DNA from: Streptomyces profundus
GTDB taxonomy: Bacteria; Actinomycetota; Actinomycetes; Streptomycetales; Streptomycetaceae
DNA length: 64,000 nucleotides
Direction of reading: 5' to 3'
NCBI RefSeq assembly: GCF_020740535.1
Contig: NZ_CP082362.1
Coordinates: forward strand, 5,082,501 to 5,146,500
The notes under the pieces were generated by a model. It was given only the letters and a program-made list of their open reading frames with translations. It searched no databases and was not told where the DNA came from. Shown piece by piece: positions 1-7,434 of this stretch. Every line of letters starts with the position of its first letter. Position 1 is the stretch's first letter. Both the position numbers and the translations under genes were made by a program.

Positions 1-954
1 CCGATCGCCGGCGCCACCCTCCAGAGCTTCGACCAGGGGGTGGACGACGACACCTGCCGGGTCGACCTGATGGTGCGGGCGCTGCCCCAGTCCCGTGGCC
101 TGTCCGACGCGGCGCTGGCCGACGGCCTGCTGCCCTCGCTCACCTGCGGCGGCTGGTTCAACTCCACCGTCATGATCGCGCCGGGAGCCTCCGACGGAGA
201 GGCGGCGGCGGCGCGCCGGGCGCTCCTCACCCGGGCCGTCGACGTCGGCCGCGCCTGGGCGTGCGCGTCGATCTGTCTGCCCTATGTGGACGCGTCCGAC
301 AGCGCGCTGCGGCAACTGCTGCGCGAGGACGGCTACCTCGAACTACCGGCTCCCGACCGGCATGTGCTCTCCTGCGACCACCCGAACCTGGAGTCCTACC
401 TCGCCAGCCTGCCGTCCCGGCGCCGGGTGCGGCGGCGCAAGGAGCTGAGGATCTGCCGGGAGGCCGGCGTCACCACGGAGCGTCTCCCGCTGGACGACTC
501 CACCGTGGAGCGGGTCGGCGTCCTCGCCCACAACCTGGAGCGCAAGTACGGGCAGTCGTCCTCGGCGAGGCAGCTCACCGAGTGGTTCGCGGCCATCGCC
601 ACCCACCTCACGGCCTCCGTGTTCACCGCCTCGCTGAACGGTGAGGTCGTCGCCATGACCCTGTGGCTGCACCACGCGGACCGGCTGTACGGCTTCCACG
701 CCGGCTTCGACTACCGGGTCGGCCGCGGGCTGCCGCTCTACTCCCTGGTCGGCTACCACCTGCCGGTCGCCTACGGCCTCGCCACTCCCGGGATCCGCGT
801 GCTGGAGTACGGCATCAGCGCGGACGAGGCGAAACGGCTTCGGGGAACCGCCGCGCTCCCGCAGCTCCTCTGTCTCAAGCCGCTGACGCCGGCTGCCCGG
901 GAGTGCGTGGAACGGCTGGCCGACGCCGCCCGGCCGGCGGTCCTCGTGCCCTAG
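1..954 (+). CDS. GNAT-fold (FemAB/BioF2-like) acetyltransferase, 5' truncated
   Basis: The frame is open from base 1, so the true start lies left of the window; the GTG at 40 is only an internal codon. The C-terminal half has the pattern of the Acetyltransf_6 (BioF2-like) branch of the GNAT fold. A basic RRRVRRRKEL stretch is followed by a helix, then VVAMTLWLHHADRLYGFHAG, and then a YRVGRGLPLYSLVGYH segment, where such proteins bind the acyl or aminoacyl-CoA/tRNA donor. Members transfer acyl groups to small amines or cell-wall precursors. The acceptor cannot be told here. It converges on the TauE-like gene, with a hairpin between them. The family call is fairly firm; the substrate is unknown. 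Confidence 0.75.
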   Translation, partial: PIAGATLQSFDQGVDDDTCRVDLMVRALPQSRGLSDAALADGLLPSLTCGGWFNSTVMIAPGASDGEAAAARRALLTRAVDVGRAWACASICLPYVDASDSALRQLLREDGYLELPAPDRHVLSCDHPNLESYLASLPSRRRVRRRKELRICREAGVTTERLPLDDSTVERVGVLAHNLERKYGQSSSARQLTEWFAAIATHLTASVFTASLNGEVVAMTLWLHHADRLYGFHAGFDYRVGRGLPLYSLVGYHLPVAYGLATPGIRVLEYGISADEAKRLRGTAALPQLLCLKPLTPAARECVERLADAARPAVLVP

Positions 955-974
955 GGAGCTGCGCCCGCGACGTG

Positions 975-1004
975 TGCCCCGGCCGGCGGGTGCCGGTCGG
1001 GGCA
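975..1004. terminator. bidirectional hairpin between convergent genes
   Basis: TGCCCCGGCCGGC pairs with GCCGGTCGGGGCA (13 bp, one G-U) around a GGGT loop. It lies 20 bp after the stop of the acetyltransferase and 12 bp before the convergent stop of the TauE-like gene. No T-run follows, as is usual for streptomycete terminators. Confidence 0.6.
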
Positions 1005-1016
1005 GTCCCGGGCGTC

Positions 1017-1796
1017 TCAGTCGAAGAAGACCAGGTTGATGACGGCCACACTGCCGACGACCAGGATCAGCGCCCGCAACACCTGCGGCGACAGCCGTCG
1101 CCCGAACCGCGCCCCGGCCAGGCCGCCCAACGTCGCGCCGACGGCGATCAACGCGACCACCACCCAGTTGATCGAATCCCGGGCGACCAGCACGAAGGTG
1201 ATCGCCGCGACCGCGTTCACGCTGGTCGTGAGCAGGTTCTTAAGCCCGGTGATCGACTGGAGCGTCTCGGCCGTGAGCACGCTCATCAGCCCGACGATGA
1301 GGATGCCCTGTGCCGCGCCGAAGTACCCGCCGTACATGCCCAGCACGAACACCCCGCCCACCACGGCGATCAGCCGGCCCCCGGCGAGCGGGGCGGCGGC
1401 CACGCCCGTGCCCCGGCGCCGAGCCGCCCGCCGCTGCACGGCGGGACCGGCCATCACCATGATCAACCCGGCCACCACCAGCACCGGGACGATCGCCCGG
1501 AACGCCTCCGGCGGAAGCAGCAGCAACAGCAGGGCCCCGGCCAACCCGCCGAGCAGCGACGCCGGCAACAGCGCACGCACCAGCGCGCGTTGCTGCGTCA
1601 ACTCCGCCCGATAGCCGAACGTCCCGGACAGGCCGCCGCCGACCAGACCGATGTTGTTGGACACATTCGCCACCAGCGGCGGGTACCCGAACAGCAGCAG
1701 CGTCGGGAAGGTCACCAGGGTGCCCGACCCCACCACGACGTTGATCATCCCAGCCCAGAACCCGGCGCCTGCGATCGCCAACCACTCCAGCCACAT
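1017..1796 (-). CDS. TauE/SafE family sulfite/organosulfonate exporter-like permease
   Basis: This 259-residue integral membrane protein has about eight hydrophobic helices in two similar halves, as in the TauE/SafE (DUF81) family. Family signatures visible are the N-terminal AGMINVVVGSGTLVTFPTLL, the following NVSNNIGLVGG, and in the second half GGYFGAAQGI and SITGLKNLL. Members move sulfite, sulfonates or other small anions across the cytoplasmic membrane. The ATG at 1796 starts the first helix directly; reading further upstream adds only low-complexity sequence from an unrelated repeat. The gene is monocistronic, with its promoter inside or next to the left arm of the large inverted repeat. 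The substrate is not predictable. Confidence 0.85.
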   Translation of the reverse strand: MWLEWLAIAGAGFWAGMINVVVGSGTLVTFPTLLLFGYPPLVANVSNNIGLVGGGLSGTFGYRAELTQQRALVRALLPASLLGGLAGALLLLLLPPEAFRAIVPVLVVAGLIMVMAGPAVQRRAARRRGTGVAAAPLAGGRLIAVVGGVFVLGMYGGYFGAAQGILIVGLMSVLTAETLQSITGLKNLLTTSVNAVAAITFVLVARDSINWVVVALIAVGATLGGLAGARFGRRLSPQVLRALILVVGSVAVINLVFFD

Positions 1797-1885
1797 GCCC
1801 CCATCGTCAGCCACCCCCCACCCCCACCCCTCACCGGGGTCCCGATCCCCATGGCGTGCGGGGGTCCCTGGTCGTGGTGCGGGTT

Positions 1886-2177
1886 GTGGTGCGGCTACGA
1901 CGTGCGGTCTACGTGGCGCGTTGTCGCCCGGGTGCGGGTGGTGGCGAATGCCGCCAAGGCGGCTCCTGCGAGGGGGAGGGTGGGCTCCCGGGCGGCTCGG
2001 TTCGCTGTCGCGGGGGCGATCGGGTCTGGCTGCCGTCCCCCACGGGCGCGGGGCCCGCGCGACCGTTGCGGACGACCACCCGGCGGGGGTGCGCGCGGCG
2101 CGCACCCGGCTCCGCCGGGCCTGCCGGCGGCGCCCCCGCCGATCGCACCCCCTCACCTTCGTCGGACGTCCCACGGG
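1886..2177 (+). repeat. left arm of a long imperfect inverted repeat
   Basis: Read on the plus strand, this non-coding stretch matches the reverse complement of 5499-5763. Long identical blocks include TGCGGCTACGACGTGCGGT, GGTGGTGGCGAATGCCGC, GGGGGCGATCGGGTCTGGCT, GACGACCACCCGG, CTCCGCCGGGCCTGCCGG and TCACCTTCGTCGGACGTC. This arm carries an extra block of about 25 nt near 2081-2106 that itself forms a GGGTGCGC/GCGCACCC hairpin. It lies downstream of the DUF397 gene. No credible gene lies in 1797-2279. Confidence 0.85.
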
Positions 2178-2212
2178 GAGCGACACCGCGCTCCGCCACG
2201 CGACGACCCGGG

Positions 2213-2240
2213 GGCCATCCCCGCGCGTGCGGGGAGTAGC
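2213..2240 (-). repeat. solitary type I-E CRISPR-repeat-like palindrome, copy 1
   Basis: On the minus strand the core is CTCCCCGC-ACGC-GCGGGGATGG, closely resembling actinobacterial type I-E CRISPR repeats. It is a single unit: nothing similar occurs 60-61 bp to either side. It lies 40 bp after the stop codon of the minus-strand DUF397 gene. The six-pair stem could equally act as a 3' hairpin of that transcript. A second copy with 25 of 28 identical positions lies at 5821-5848. Confidence 0.6.
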
Positions 2241-2279
2241 CGGGGAGTTTGGAGGATGTCGGTAGGGGGCCCGCGCGGG

Positions 2280-2480
2280 TCAGGGGCGGTTGGCGGTGTT
2301 CTGGAGGAAGGCGTGCCAGGCGGTCTCGCTGAAGAGTGCGGTGCCCGCGTCGTGGTGTTTGGTGTCGCGCACCGCGACCGCGCCGGCCGTGGGGGCTATT
2401 TCGACGCAGTTCCCGGTCCCGTTGCTGTAACTGGACGTGCGCCACGTCAGGTTGGTGAGGTGGTCAGTTCTGTTGTTCAT
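2280..2480 (-). CDS. DUF397 domain protein
   Basis: This 66-residue protein is one DUF397 domain: the family core W-R-x-S-S-Y-S-N-G-T-G-N-C-V-E near residue 13, then VAVRDTK, and a C-terminal LFSETAWHAFL. The ATG at 2480 has AGGAAG 5 nt upstream. It overlaps the last 17 nt of the DUF5753 regulator gene in another frame, so the pair is translationally coupled. In Streptomyces such pairs form whiJ/abaA-like clusters in which the small acidic DUF397 protein is thought to antagonise the adjacent DNA-binding partner. That antagonism is family knowledge, not visible here. Confidence 0.93.
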   Translation of the reverse strand: MNNRTDHLTNLTWRTSSYSNGTGNCVEIAPTAGAVAVRDTKHHDAGTALFSETAWHAFLQNTANRP

Positions 2481-3354
2481 AGCTTCCTGCAATCTCCGCC
2501 ATCAGCTGTCGCGACGCCCGCCCGTCCAGCGATGCCTGCCAGATTTCTTGGAGGGCCGCGTCGTACCGGTCCACTTCCGTCGGCTTGTCCAGGTACAGGT
2601 TGCCTGTGTAGCCGTCCGCAAAGATAGTCGGTGGCTCGGTTTCCTCTCCGTCCGGACCGATCGGGAAGCGCAGGATACTGAACGGGCCCGTCACCATGCC
2701 CACATGACTGCCTGCCGAGAAGGGCACCACGCGCAGCTCGATGTTGGGCCTCTCCGCCATGAAGACGAGATGGGCGAGTTGGTGTCGCATGATCTCGGCG
2801 CCACCGACGGGGTGCCGGAGGACGGACTCGCTCAGGGCCACGCGCAGCGTGAGCGGCGTCGTCTTCCGCGTCAGCAGGGCCTGGCGTTCGATACGCAGCC
2901 GTACGCGTCCCTCGCGCTCCTCCTGGCTGATGCCCGGCGTGTGGACGCGGATGATGTCGTCGGCGTATCCCTCCGTCTGAAGCAGCCCCGGCACCACGTC
3001 GCCCTCGTACGACTCAGCGCTGCTCGCGGCTTCCTCCAGGCCGACGTAGAGATCGAACCCGTCCGGGATCACGTCGCCGAACGCGTGCCACCAGCCGCGC
3101 GCCTTGGTCTCCTTCGCCAGGCCCATCAGCGCCTGGGTCAGTTCGGGTGTCGCTCCGTAGATCTCGCACATGTTGCGCACGTCCAGGCTGCGCATGGAAA
3201 CCTGGCCGGTTTCGATGCGCCAGATCCGGGGCGTCGACCATTCCAACAGCTCAGCCGTGGCTCGCACCGACAGGCGCGCCTTCTCGCGCAGCTCCCGCAG
3301 ATGTCTCCCCAACTGCCGTCTCGGCACGGTCGAGCCCGTCGTACCCTCCGCCAT
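2464..3354 (-). CDS. helix-turn-helix regulator with DUF5753 (WhiJ-like)
   Basis: This 296-residue protein has an N-terminal XRE-type helix-turn-helix (about residues 12-70: QLGRHLRELREKARLSVRATAELLEWSTPRIWRIE) and a long C-terminal DUF5753 region. The latter shows the family landmarks GLLQTEGYA, RVRLRIERQ, LSESVLRHPVGG and PFSILRFP. The ATG at 3354 is preceded by AGGGAGGG at good spacing. It is the first gene of a two-gene operon with the DUF397 partner. A perfect GAACGT-AG-ACGTTC palindrome lies 42 bp upstream and is a plausible autoregulatory operator. It is divergent from the plus-strand Nudix-like operon, which it may control. Confidence 0.93.
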   Translation of the reverse strand: MAEGTTGSTVPRRQLGRHLRELREKARLSVRATAELLEWSTPRIWRIETGQVSMRSLDVRNMCEIYGATPELTQALMGLAKETKARGWWHAFGDVIPDGFDLYVGLEEAASSAESYEGDVVPGLLQTEGYADDIIRVHTPGISQEEREGRVRLRIERQALLTRKTTPLTLRVALSESVLRHPVGGAEIMRHQLAHLVFMAERPNIELRVVPFSAGSHVGMVTGPFSILRFPIGPDGEETEPPTIFADGYTGNLYLDKPTEVDRYDAALQEIWQASLDGRASRQLMAEIAGSYEQQN

Positions 3355-3811
3355 CGAACGCCCTCCCTGATGGTTCGTAATGACCTCAACGCGCTGAACG
3401 TAGACGTTCATTGAAGCGATTCGCAACGCAGAGCAAGCGTTCGAATACTTTTTTAGCGAACTCGCCCTTCGTAGTCTTGCGGCCGGTGCTGGGTGGTGGG
3501 CAGGCTTGTCGCGTCGGTAGCTAAGCGTACGAACTCGACCACGCGTGGTGTGAGTTGGGTCGCCGTTGCTGGGCGTCGACGGGCAAGCGACGCAATGCCA
3601 CAGAGTGACGAACGGCGGGTGCTCCCTCCTCGTGAACCTCCTTTCCCTACGTAGCTGAAGCGGCGATTTGGCGCGAAATCGAGCATCGTGCCGCTCGTCA
3701 CGTGGCTGAAATGGGCCGTCTGGCCCGTTCTTGATCTCCGTCCGCGTTGCGGGCGGGGACGCGGCCCTTGGGGCCTCATCTCCTTCACCCCTCACCTCGT
3801 GGAGTTGAACT
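3355..3811. promoter_or_regulatory. divergent promoter region with GAACGT-AG-ACGTTC operator
   Basis: This 457-bp gene-free stretch separates the regulator pair (minus) from the small-gene operon (plus). It is less GC-rich than its surroundings. The palindrome at 3396-3409 has perfect 6-bp arms around a 2-bp centre. A T-rich run (TTCGAATACTTTTTTAGCG) lies at 3439-3457. I find no codon-biased reading frame in it on either strand. Confidence 0.6.
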
Positions 3812-4270
3812 ATGTCCGAGAACGTTGAACTGACCATCCGATTCGAGCTGTTGACGACGACGGCTGACAACCAGGTGTTGCTGGTGCGGAACGCCGAGGA
3901 CGTCTGGGAGCTGCCGGGCGGGGTGGTCGCGCCGGGGGCGTGCCTGGTGGCGGCGGCGCGGGAGTTGGGCGTGCGGCGGTTGGGGTACTTCGGGTCGTTC
4001 GAGTACGCGTTGGCCGTCAGTCTGGAGACGGGCGTCGACGGGCGGGTGACGGGGGTGGCGTATGTGCTGGACGGCGGGCGCACGGAGACCGTCCCGACCG
4101 AGCCCGGCGGTCTGCGCGAGGGCGCGGAGTGGCGGCCGTTGCGTGGGCTGTTGGAGTCCGGGCCGTTGGTGCAGCACGCGCTGCTGGCGTTGGCGCAGGG
4201 GGAGCGGGTGCCGGTGTTGACCAACGGTGAGACGACGCACGCCGGTTGGCCGCTGGCGGGGGGTCGTTGA
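3812..4270 (+). CDS. degenerate Nudix-fold protein, paralogue 1
   Basis: This 152-residue protein has the Nudix-fold layout: a beta strand with VLLVRNAEDVWELPGG, then the region of the Nudix box (residues 36-58, GGVVAPGACLVAAARELGVRRLG). The canonical box needs G-x5-E-x7-R-E-U-x-E-E-x-G-U. Here the first Glu is Ala and the catalytic Glu pair is replaced by Val-Arg, so metal-dependent hydrolysis is unlikely. The C-terminal half (SLETGVDG...VAYVLDGGRTETVP) matches the second paralogue at 5026-5484, which has exactly the same length. It is the first gene of a five-gene plus-strand operon. It may be a ligand sensor rather than an enzyme; that is inference. Confidence 0.75.
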   Translation: MSENVELTIRFELLTTTADNQVLLVRNAEDVWELPGGVVAPGACLVAAARELGVRRLGYFGSFEYALAVSLETGVDGRVTGVAYVLDGGRTETVPTEPGGLREGAEWRPLRGLLESGPLVQHALLALAQGERVPVLTNGETTHAGWPLAGGR

Positions 4271-4431
4271 TGGCGACCGGTGACGAGGTGCCGGAGGAGC
4301 CCGCGCCGCCCGAGGAGGAGGAGCCGCCGGAGGACGACGGCGATCCGCACGCCGGGCTGCGTCGGCGGTTGCGTGAGGTGAACGCGCTCAGTCGGCTCAA
4401 CCAGCGGCTGAACGGGGAGCGTTCATGGTGA
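4270..4431 (+). CDS. small acidic protein of unknown function
   Basis: This 53-residue protein starts at an ATG overlapping the previous stop (TGATG). The first half is a run of Glu, Asp and Pro; the second half is a short basic amphipathic helix (GLRRRLREVNALSRLNQRLN). I do not recognise a family. Strict coupling to both neighbours supports translation. It could be an adaptor or unfolded linker binding one of the operon's products. Confidence 0.6.
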   Translation: MATGDEVPEEPAPPEEEEPPEDDGDPHAGLRRRLREVNALSRLNQRLNGERSW

Positions 4432-4649
4432 CGGACTACAGCCTGCTGCCCGACGAGTCGCCCGGGGCCGCGGCGGTGCGGTGCTATATGGAGTGCCGGT
4501 CGTGTGGGGTGTGCGGGGTGATGGGGGAGGACGCGCTTGATGGTGCGGAGTGGGCGGCCTCTCATCTGGAGCGGCACCCGGACCACCTCGCCTACCGCGA
4601 GCATGTCACCCGTCCCTACCGGTTCCTTCCGGGGGAGGTGTCGTCGTGA
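4425..4649 (+). CDS. small Cys/His protein, DUF7848-like
   Basis: This 74-residue protein overlaps the previous gene by 7 nt (ATGGTGA). It has CRSCGVCG near residues 24-31 and a later H-x3-H-x2-H cluster (ASHLERHPDHLAYREH), a likely single zinc site. The order cysteines, WA.HL..NP.H, YREH.TRPYRF is what I associate with the actinobacterial DUF7848 family; this family name is from memory. It lies mid-operon, next to another protein with the same Cys/Trp-Ala/His order. Confidence 0.65.
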   Translation: MVTDYSLLPDESPGAAAVRCYMECRSCGVCGVMGEDALDGAEWAASHLERHPDHLAYREHVTRPYRFLPGEVSS

Positions 4650-4993
4650 ACTGGCTGCTTGCCCCGGTGCGTGCTGAGGGTGCGCCGAAGGGGATCTTCG
4701 GGGGCGAGTGCGTCACCTGCGGTGAACAGTCGCCCCTGGTGGACGACGATCCGCAACCGGTGGCGATATGGGCGATACGGCATACGCAACGGGAGCCGTC
4801 GCACGGGTTGTTCCTGTTCCGTGCGGAGAAGCACTGGCGCGTGGAGCGGTGCGCCGCCGCCAACGCCGCCGCTGACGCGGCGGGCGGGCGTCATCCGGTG
4901 GCGGAGTTCTTCGACCGGGCCTTCGGGCCGGCGTTCGTCGGGCTGATGTGCCTGTTGACCGCGTTCGCCGGCTACCTCATCGGTTACACCTGA
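4646..4993 (+). CDS. small Cys-x2-Cys protein with C-terminal membrane helix
   Basis: This 115-residue protein starts at a GTG that overlaps the preceding stop (GTGA), with GGGGGAGG upstream. The middle carries ECVTCGEQS, WAIRHTQREPSHGLF and WRVERC, the same Cys/WA-H/P-x-H order as its upstream neighbour, so the two probably share a zinc-binding fold. The last 20 residues form a hydrophobic helix (FVGLMCLLTAFAGYLIGY), which would tether it to the membrane. Function unknown. Confidence 0.65.
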   Translation: MNWLLAPVRAEGAPKGIFGGECVTCGEQSPLVDDDPQPVAIWAIRHTQREPSHGLFLFRAEKHWRVERCAAANAAADAAGGRHPVAEFFDRAFGPAFVGLMCLLTAFAGYLIGYT

Positions 4994-5025
4994 CCGTCAC
5001 GGACAGAGAGGACAGCGTTCCTGGC

Positions 5026-5484
5026 ATGACCATCACCACGATCCTGCGTTCCCCCGTCCCGATCGTCTTCCACGTCCTGGCGACCACGCGCAGCCGCCAC
5101 GTTCTGATGGTGCGGGACGAGGAGCACGGGGGGTGGATGCTGCCGGCGGGCGTGGCCGCGCCGGGGCGCTGCCTGATCCTCACCGCCCGGCAGACGTTGT
5201 GGGAGGCGACCGGCTATGACCGGGCGGTCTCGGAGGCGCTCGCCGTCAGCCTGGACACGGATGCCGGCGGCACGCTCAACGCCGTGTCGTACGTCCTCGA
5301 CGGCGGCGAAACCGCCGACGTTCCCCGCCACCCGCACCATCTCCCGCCGGACGCGGCCTGGCTCCCCACACGCGAACTGACCCACCCACCCGCCCTCGTC
5401 CACCGCGCGCTGATCGCCGCCGCTCAGCAGCGCAAGCTGCCCCTCCTCATCAACGCGGACCGCCCCGAAGCGGCCTACACCTGA
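5026..5484 (+). CDS. degenerate Nudix-fold protein, paralogue 2
   Basis: This is another 152-residue protein collinear with paralogue 1. Shared features are an N-terminal VLMVRDEEHGGWMLPAG, the Nudix-box region at residues 42-64, ALAVSLDT, VSYVLDGGETADVP, and a C-terminal LVHRAL...AQQRKLPLLIN. The box reads GVAAPG-R...RQTLWEATGY, so the first Glu is Arg and only one Glu of the catalytic pair remains. The ATG at 5026 has GAGAGG about 13 nt upstream; an in-frame upstream extension overlaps the previous gene and looks non-coding. It is the last gene of the operon, ending 14 bp before the right arm of the inverted repeat. Confidence 0.75.
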   Translation: MTITTILRSPVPIVFHVLATTRSRHVLMVRDEEHGGWMLPAGVAAPGRCLILTARQTLWEATGYDRAVSEALAVSLDTDAGGTLNAVSYVLDGGETADVPRHPHHLPPDAAWLPTRELTHPPALVHRALIAAAQQRKLPLLINADRPEAAYT

Positions 5485-5498
5485 CGGCGTCCGCCCGC

Positions 5499-5763
5499 CC
5501 CGCGAGACGTCCGACGAAGGTGAGGAGGCGGGAGGGGCGGCGCCGCCGGCCGGCAGGCCCGGCGGAGCCGGGTGGTCGTCCCCAGAGGGCCCCGGTCCCC
5601 GCGCCCATGGGGCACGGCAGCCAGACCCGATCGCCCCCACGACAGCGAACCGAGCCGCCCGGGAGCCTGCCTCCCTCCCGCAGGAGCCGCGATAGCGGCA
5701 TTCGCCACCACCCGCGGCCGGCCAACCACGCGCCACGTGGACCGCACGTCGTAGCCGCACCCC
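5499..5763 (-). repeat. right arm of the long imperfect inverted repeat
   Basis: The minus strand of this stretch aligns with 1886-2177 over its whole length, apart from one block of about 25 nt missing here. It begins straight after the last gene of the Nudix-like operon and is non-coding. The two arms enclose about 3.3 kb carrying the regulator pair and the five small genes. Confidence 0.85.
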
Positions 5764-5820
5764 GACCACCGGCCTGGCCGTGCGCGCGCCGCTCATCCGA
5801 CGGCGACATGGCCTCCGCCG

Positions 5821-5848
5821 GGACCACCCCGCGCGTGCGGGGAGTAGC
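5821..5848 (-). repeat. solitary type I-E CRISPR-repeat-like palindrome, copy 2
   Basis: On the minus strand the core is CTCCCCGC-ACGC-GCGGGGTGGTCC, the second copy of the element at 2213-2240 and in the same orientation. It lies 38-39 bp after the stop of the aminopropyltransferase gene, nearly the same distance as copy 1 from its gene. No adjacent repeats or spacers are present. Confidence 0.6.
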
Positions 5849-5886
5849 GGGGGAGAGGCCGCCGCGCGACCCCGCCCGGGTAGGGC

Positions 5887-7434
5887 CTAGTTGTACTGCC
5901 ACTCGTGGCGGCCGTACTCCACGACCACCGGGTTCATCAGGGTGTTGGGCTGGATGTCGGACGGTGGTTGGCGGTCGGGGGGGAAGACCTGGGCGGCTTG
6001 GAGGACCTCCTCGTTGAGGAAGCGGAGGGGTGGGGGCGTGGGGGAGAGGGTGAGGGTGGGTGGGTTGGGGTCCCGGGTGGCGAGGACGAAGCCCCAGTTG
6101 CCGAAGCTGGGGACGTCGACCTGGTAGGGGGTGGTGGCGAGGCCGGCCTCGTGGATGGAGGTGGCGATGGACCAGTAGCTGCGCGGGGCGAAGAACGGGG
6201 ACCCCGACTGGACGACGACGCGGGCGTCGTCGGACAGGATCTGGCCGAGCATCGTGTAGAACTCCACCGAGTACAGCTTGGCGATGGCGATGTCCTCGGG
6301 GTCGGGGAAGTCGATGAGGACCGCGTCATAGGGGCCGGCGGCCGTGCGGAGCCAGTTGAACGCGTCGTCGTGGACGAGGGTGAGGCGTTCGTCGGTGAAG
6401 GCGTCGTCGTTGAGCTCGCGCAACGGGTCGTAGCCGGCGCCGAGTTCGGTCATGGCCGGGTCGAGTTCGACCAGGGTGACCTCGTCCACGTCCGGGTAGC
6501 GCAGCACCTCGCGGAGCGCCAGGCCGTCGCCGCCGCCGAGGATCAGCACGCGGGAGCGTGGTCCGGCCAGGGCAGGGTGGGTGAGGGCCTCGTGGTAGCG
6601 GTACTCGTCGACGGAGGAGAACTGGAGGTCCCCGTTGAGGAAGAGTCGCAGGTCCCGGCCGCCGGTGAAGGCGAGCGAGCGGGTGATCACGATCTCCTGG
6701 TAGGGCGTGCGTTCGGCGTGCAGGATCGGGTCGCGGTAGAGGCGTTGGCGCGCGGTGATCTCGATGTCCTCGGCGTACGCGTAGGCGCCGCCGAGCAGGG
6801 CGAGGATCAGGGCCATGGTGCCGAGCAGCGCGCCGCGCACCACGCGGCGGGTCTGGTGGCGGAAGATCCACAGCACCACGGCCATGCCGGCGATGGCGTT
6901 GATCGCGCCGACCACCAGCGCGCCGCGCAGCTGGCCGAAGGTGGGGAGCAGCAGGAGCGGGAAGCAGAGCCCGCCGACGAGGGCGCCGAGGTAGTCGACG
7001 GCGAACATGTCCGCTACGGCGCCTCCCGCCTCCTGGCGTCTGATCCGCTGCAACATCGTCATCAGCAACGGGATCTCGGCGCCGATCAGCAGGCCGACGA
7101 CGAAGGCGATCACGACCATCGCCTCGGTGTAGATGCCGACCCAGGCGAACAGGACGTAGAGCAGCAGCACCGAGAAGCCGCCGACGAGTGCCAACAGGCC
7201 CTCGACCAGGGCGAACGCGCCGACGGCTCGGGTCCGCAGGGGTTTGGCCAGCAGCGAGCCGACGCCCATGGCGAACACCATGACGGAGAGCACCAGCGAG
7301 GTCTGGAAGACCGTGTTGCCGATCAGGTAGCCGCCCAGGGCGACCAGGGCCAACTCGTAGACCAGCCCGCAGGCCGCGCAGAGGAAGACCGTCGTCAGCA
7401 GGAGGAACCGCGCCAGCCGGGGGCGCGGGATCAC
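5887..7434 (-). CDS. membrane-anchored polyamine aminopropyltransferase (spermidine synthase-like)
   Basis: This 515-residue protein has roughly seven hydrophobic helices in the first 210 residues and a cytoplasmic spermidine-synthase domain after that. The domain shows YQEIVIT, LFLNGDLQFSSVDEYRYHEALTHPAL, the SAM-binding ILGGGDGLALREVL, and the DFPDPEDIAIAKLYSVEFY loop. Such fusions are annotated as aminopropyltransferases that use decarboxylated SAM, but the natural acceptor of the membrane-anchored type is uncertain. The GTG start overlaps the DUF350 stop (GTGA). It is the last gene of a five-gene coupled operon. Confidence 0.88.
   Translation of the reverse strand: MIPRPRLARFLLLTTVFLCAACGLVYELALVALGGYLIGNTVFQTSLVLSVMVFAMGVGSLLAKPLRTRAVGAFALVEGLLALVGGFSVLLLYVLFAWVGIYTEAMVVIAFVVGLLIGAEIPLLMTMLQRIRRQEAGGAVADMFAVDYLGALVGGLCFPLLLLPTFGQLRGALVVGAINAIAGMAVVLWIFRHQTRRVVRGALLGTMALILALLGGAYAYAEDIEITARQRLYRDPILHAERTPYQEIVITRSLAFTGGRDLRLFLNGDLQFSSVDEYRYHEALTHPALAGPRSRVLILGGGDGLALREVLRYPDVDEVTLVELDPAMTELGAGYDPLRELNDDAFTDERLTLVHDDAFNWLRTAAGPYDAVLIDFPDPEDIAIAKLYSVEFYTMLGQILSDDARVVVQSGSPFFAPRSYWSIATSIHEAGLATTPYQVDVPSFGNWGFVLATRDPNPPTLTLSPTPPPLRFLNEEVLQAAQVFPPDRQPPSDIQPNTLMNPVVVEYGRHEWQYN

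Noticed and set aside
2213..2240. A CRISPR array starting at the I-E-like repeat
   Set aside because: No second repeat occurs 60-61 bp away on either side, and no cas gene is in the window.
3453..3788. A 111-codon minus-strand frame in the divergent promoter region
   Set aside because: It is Arg/Pro-rich with no recognisable domain and covers the AT-richer promoter area; no conserved neighbour or good ribosome site.
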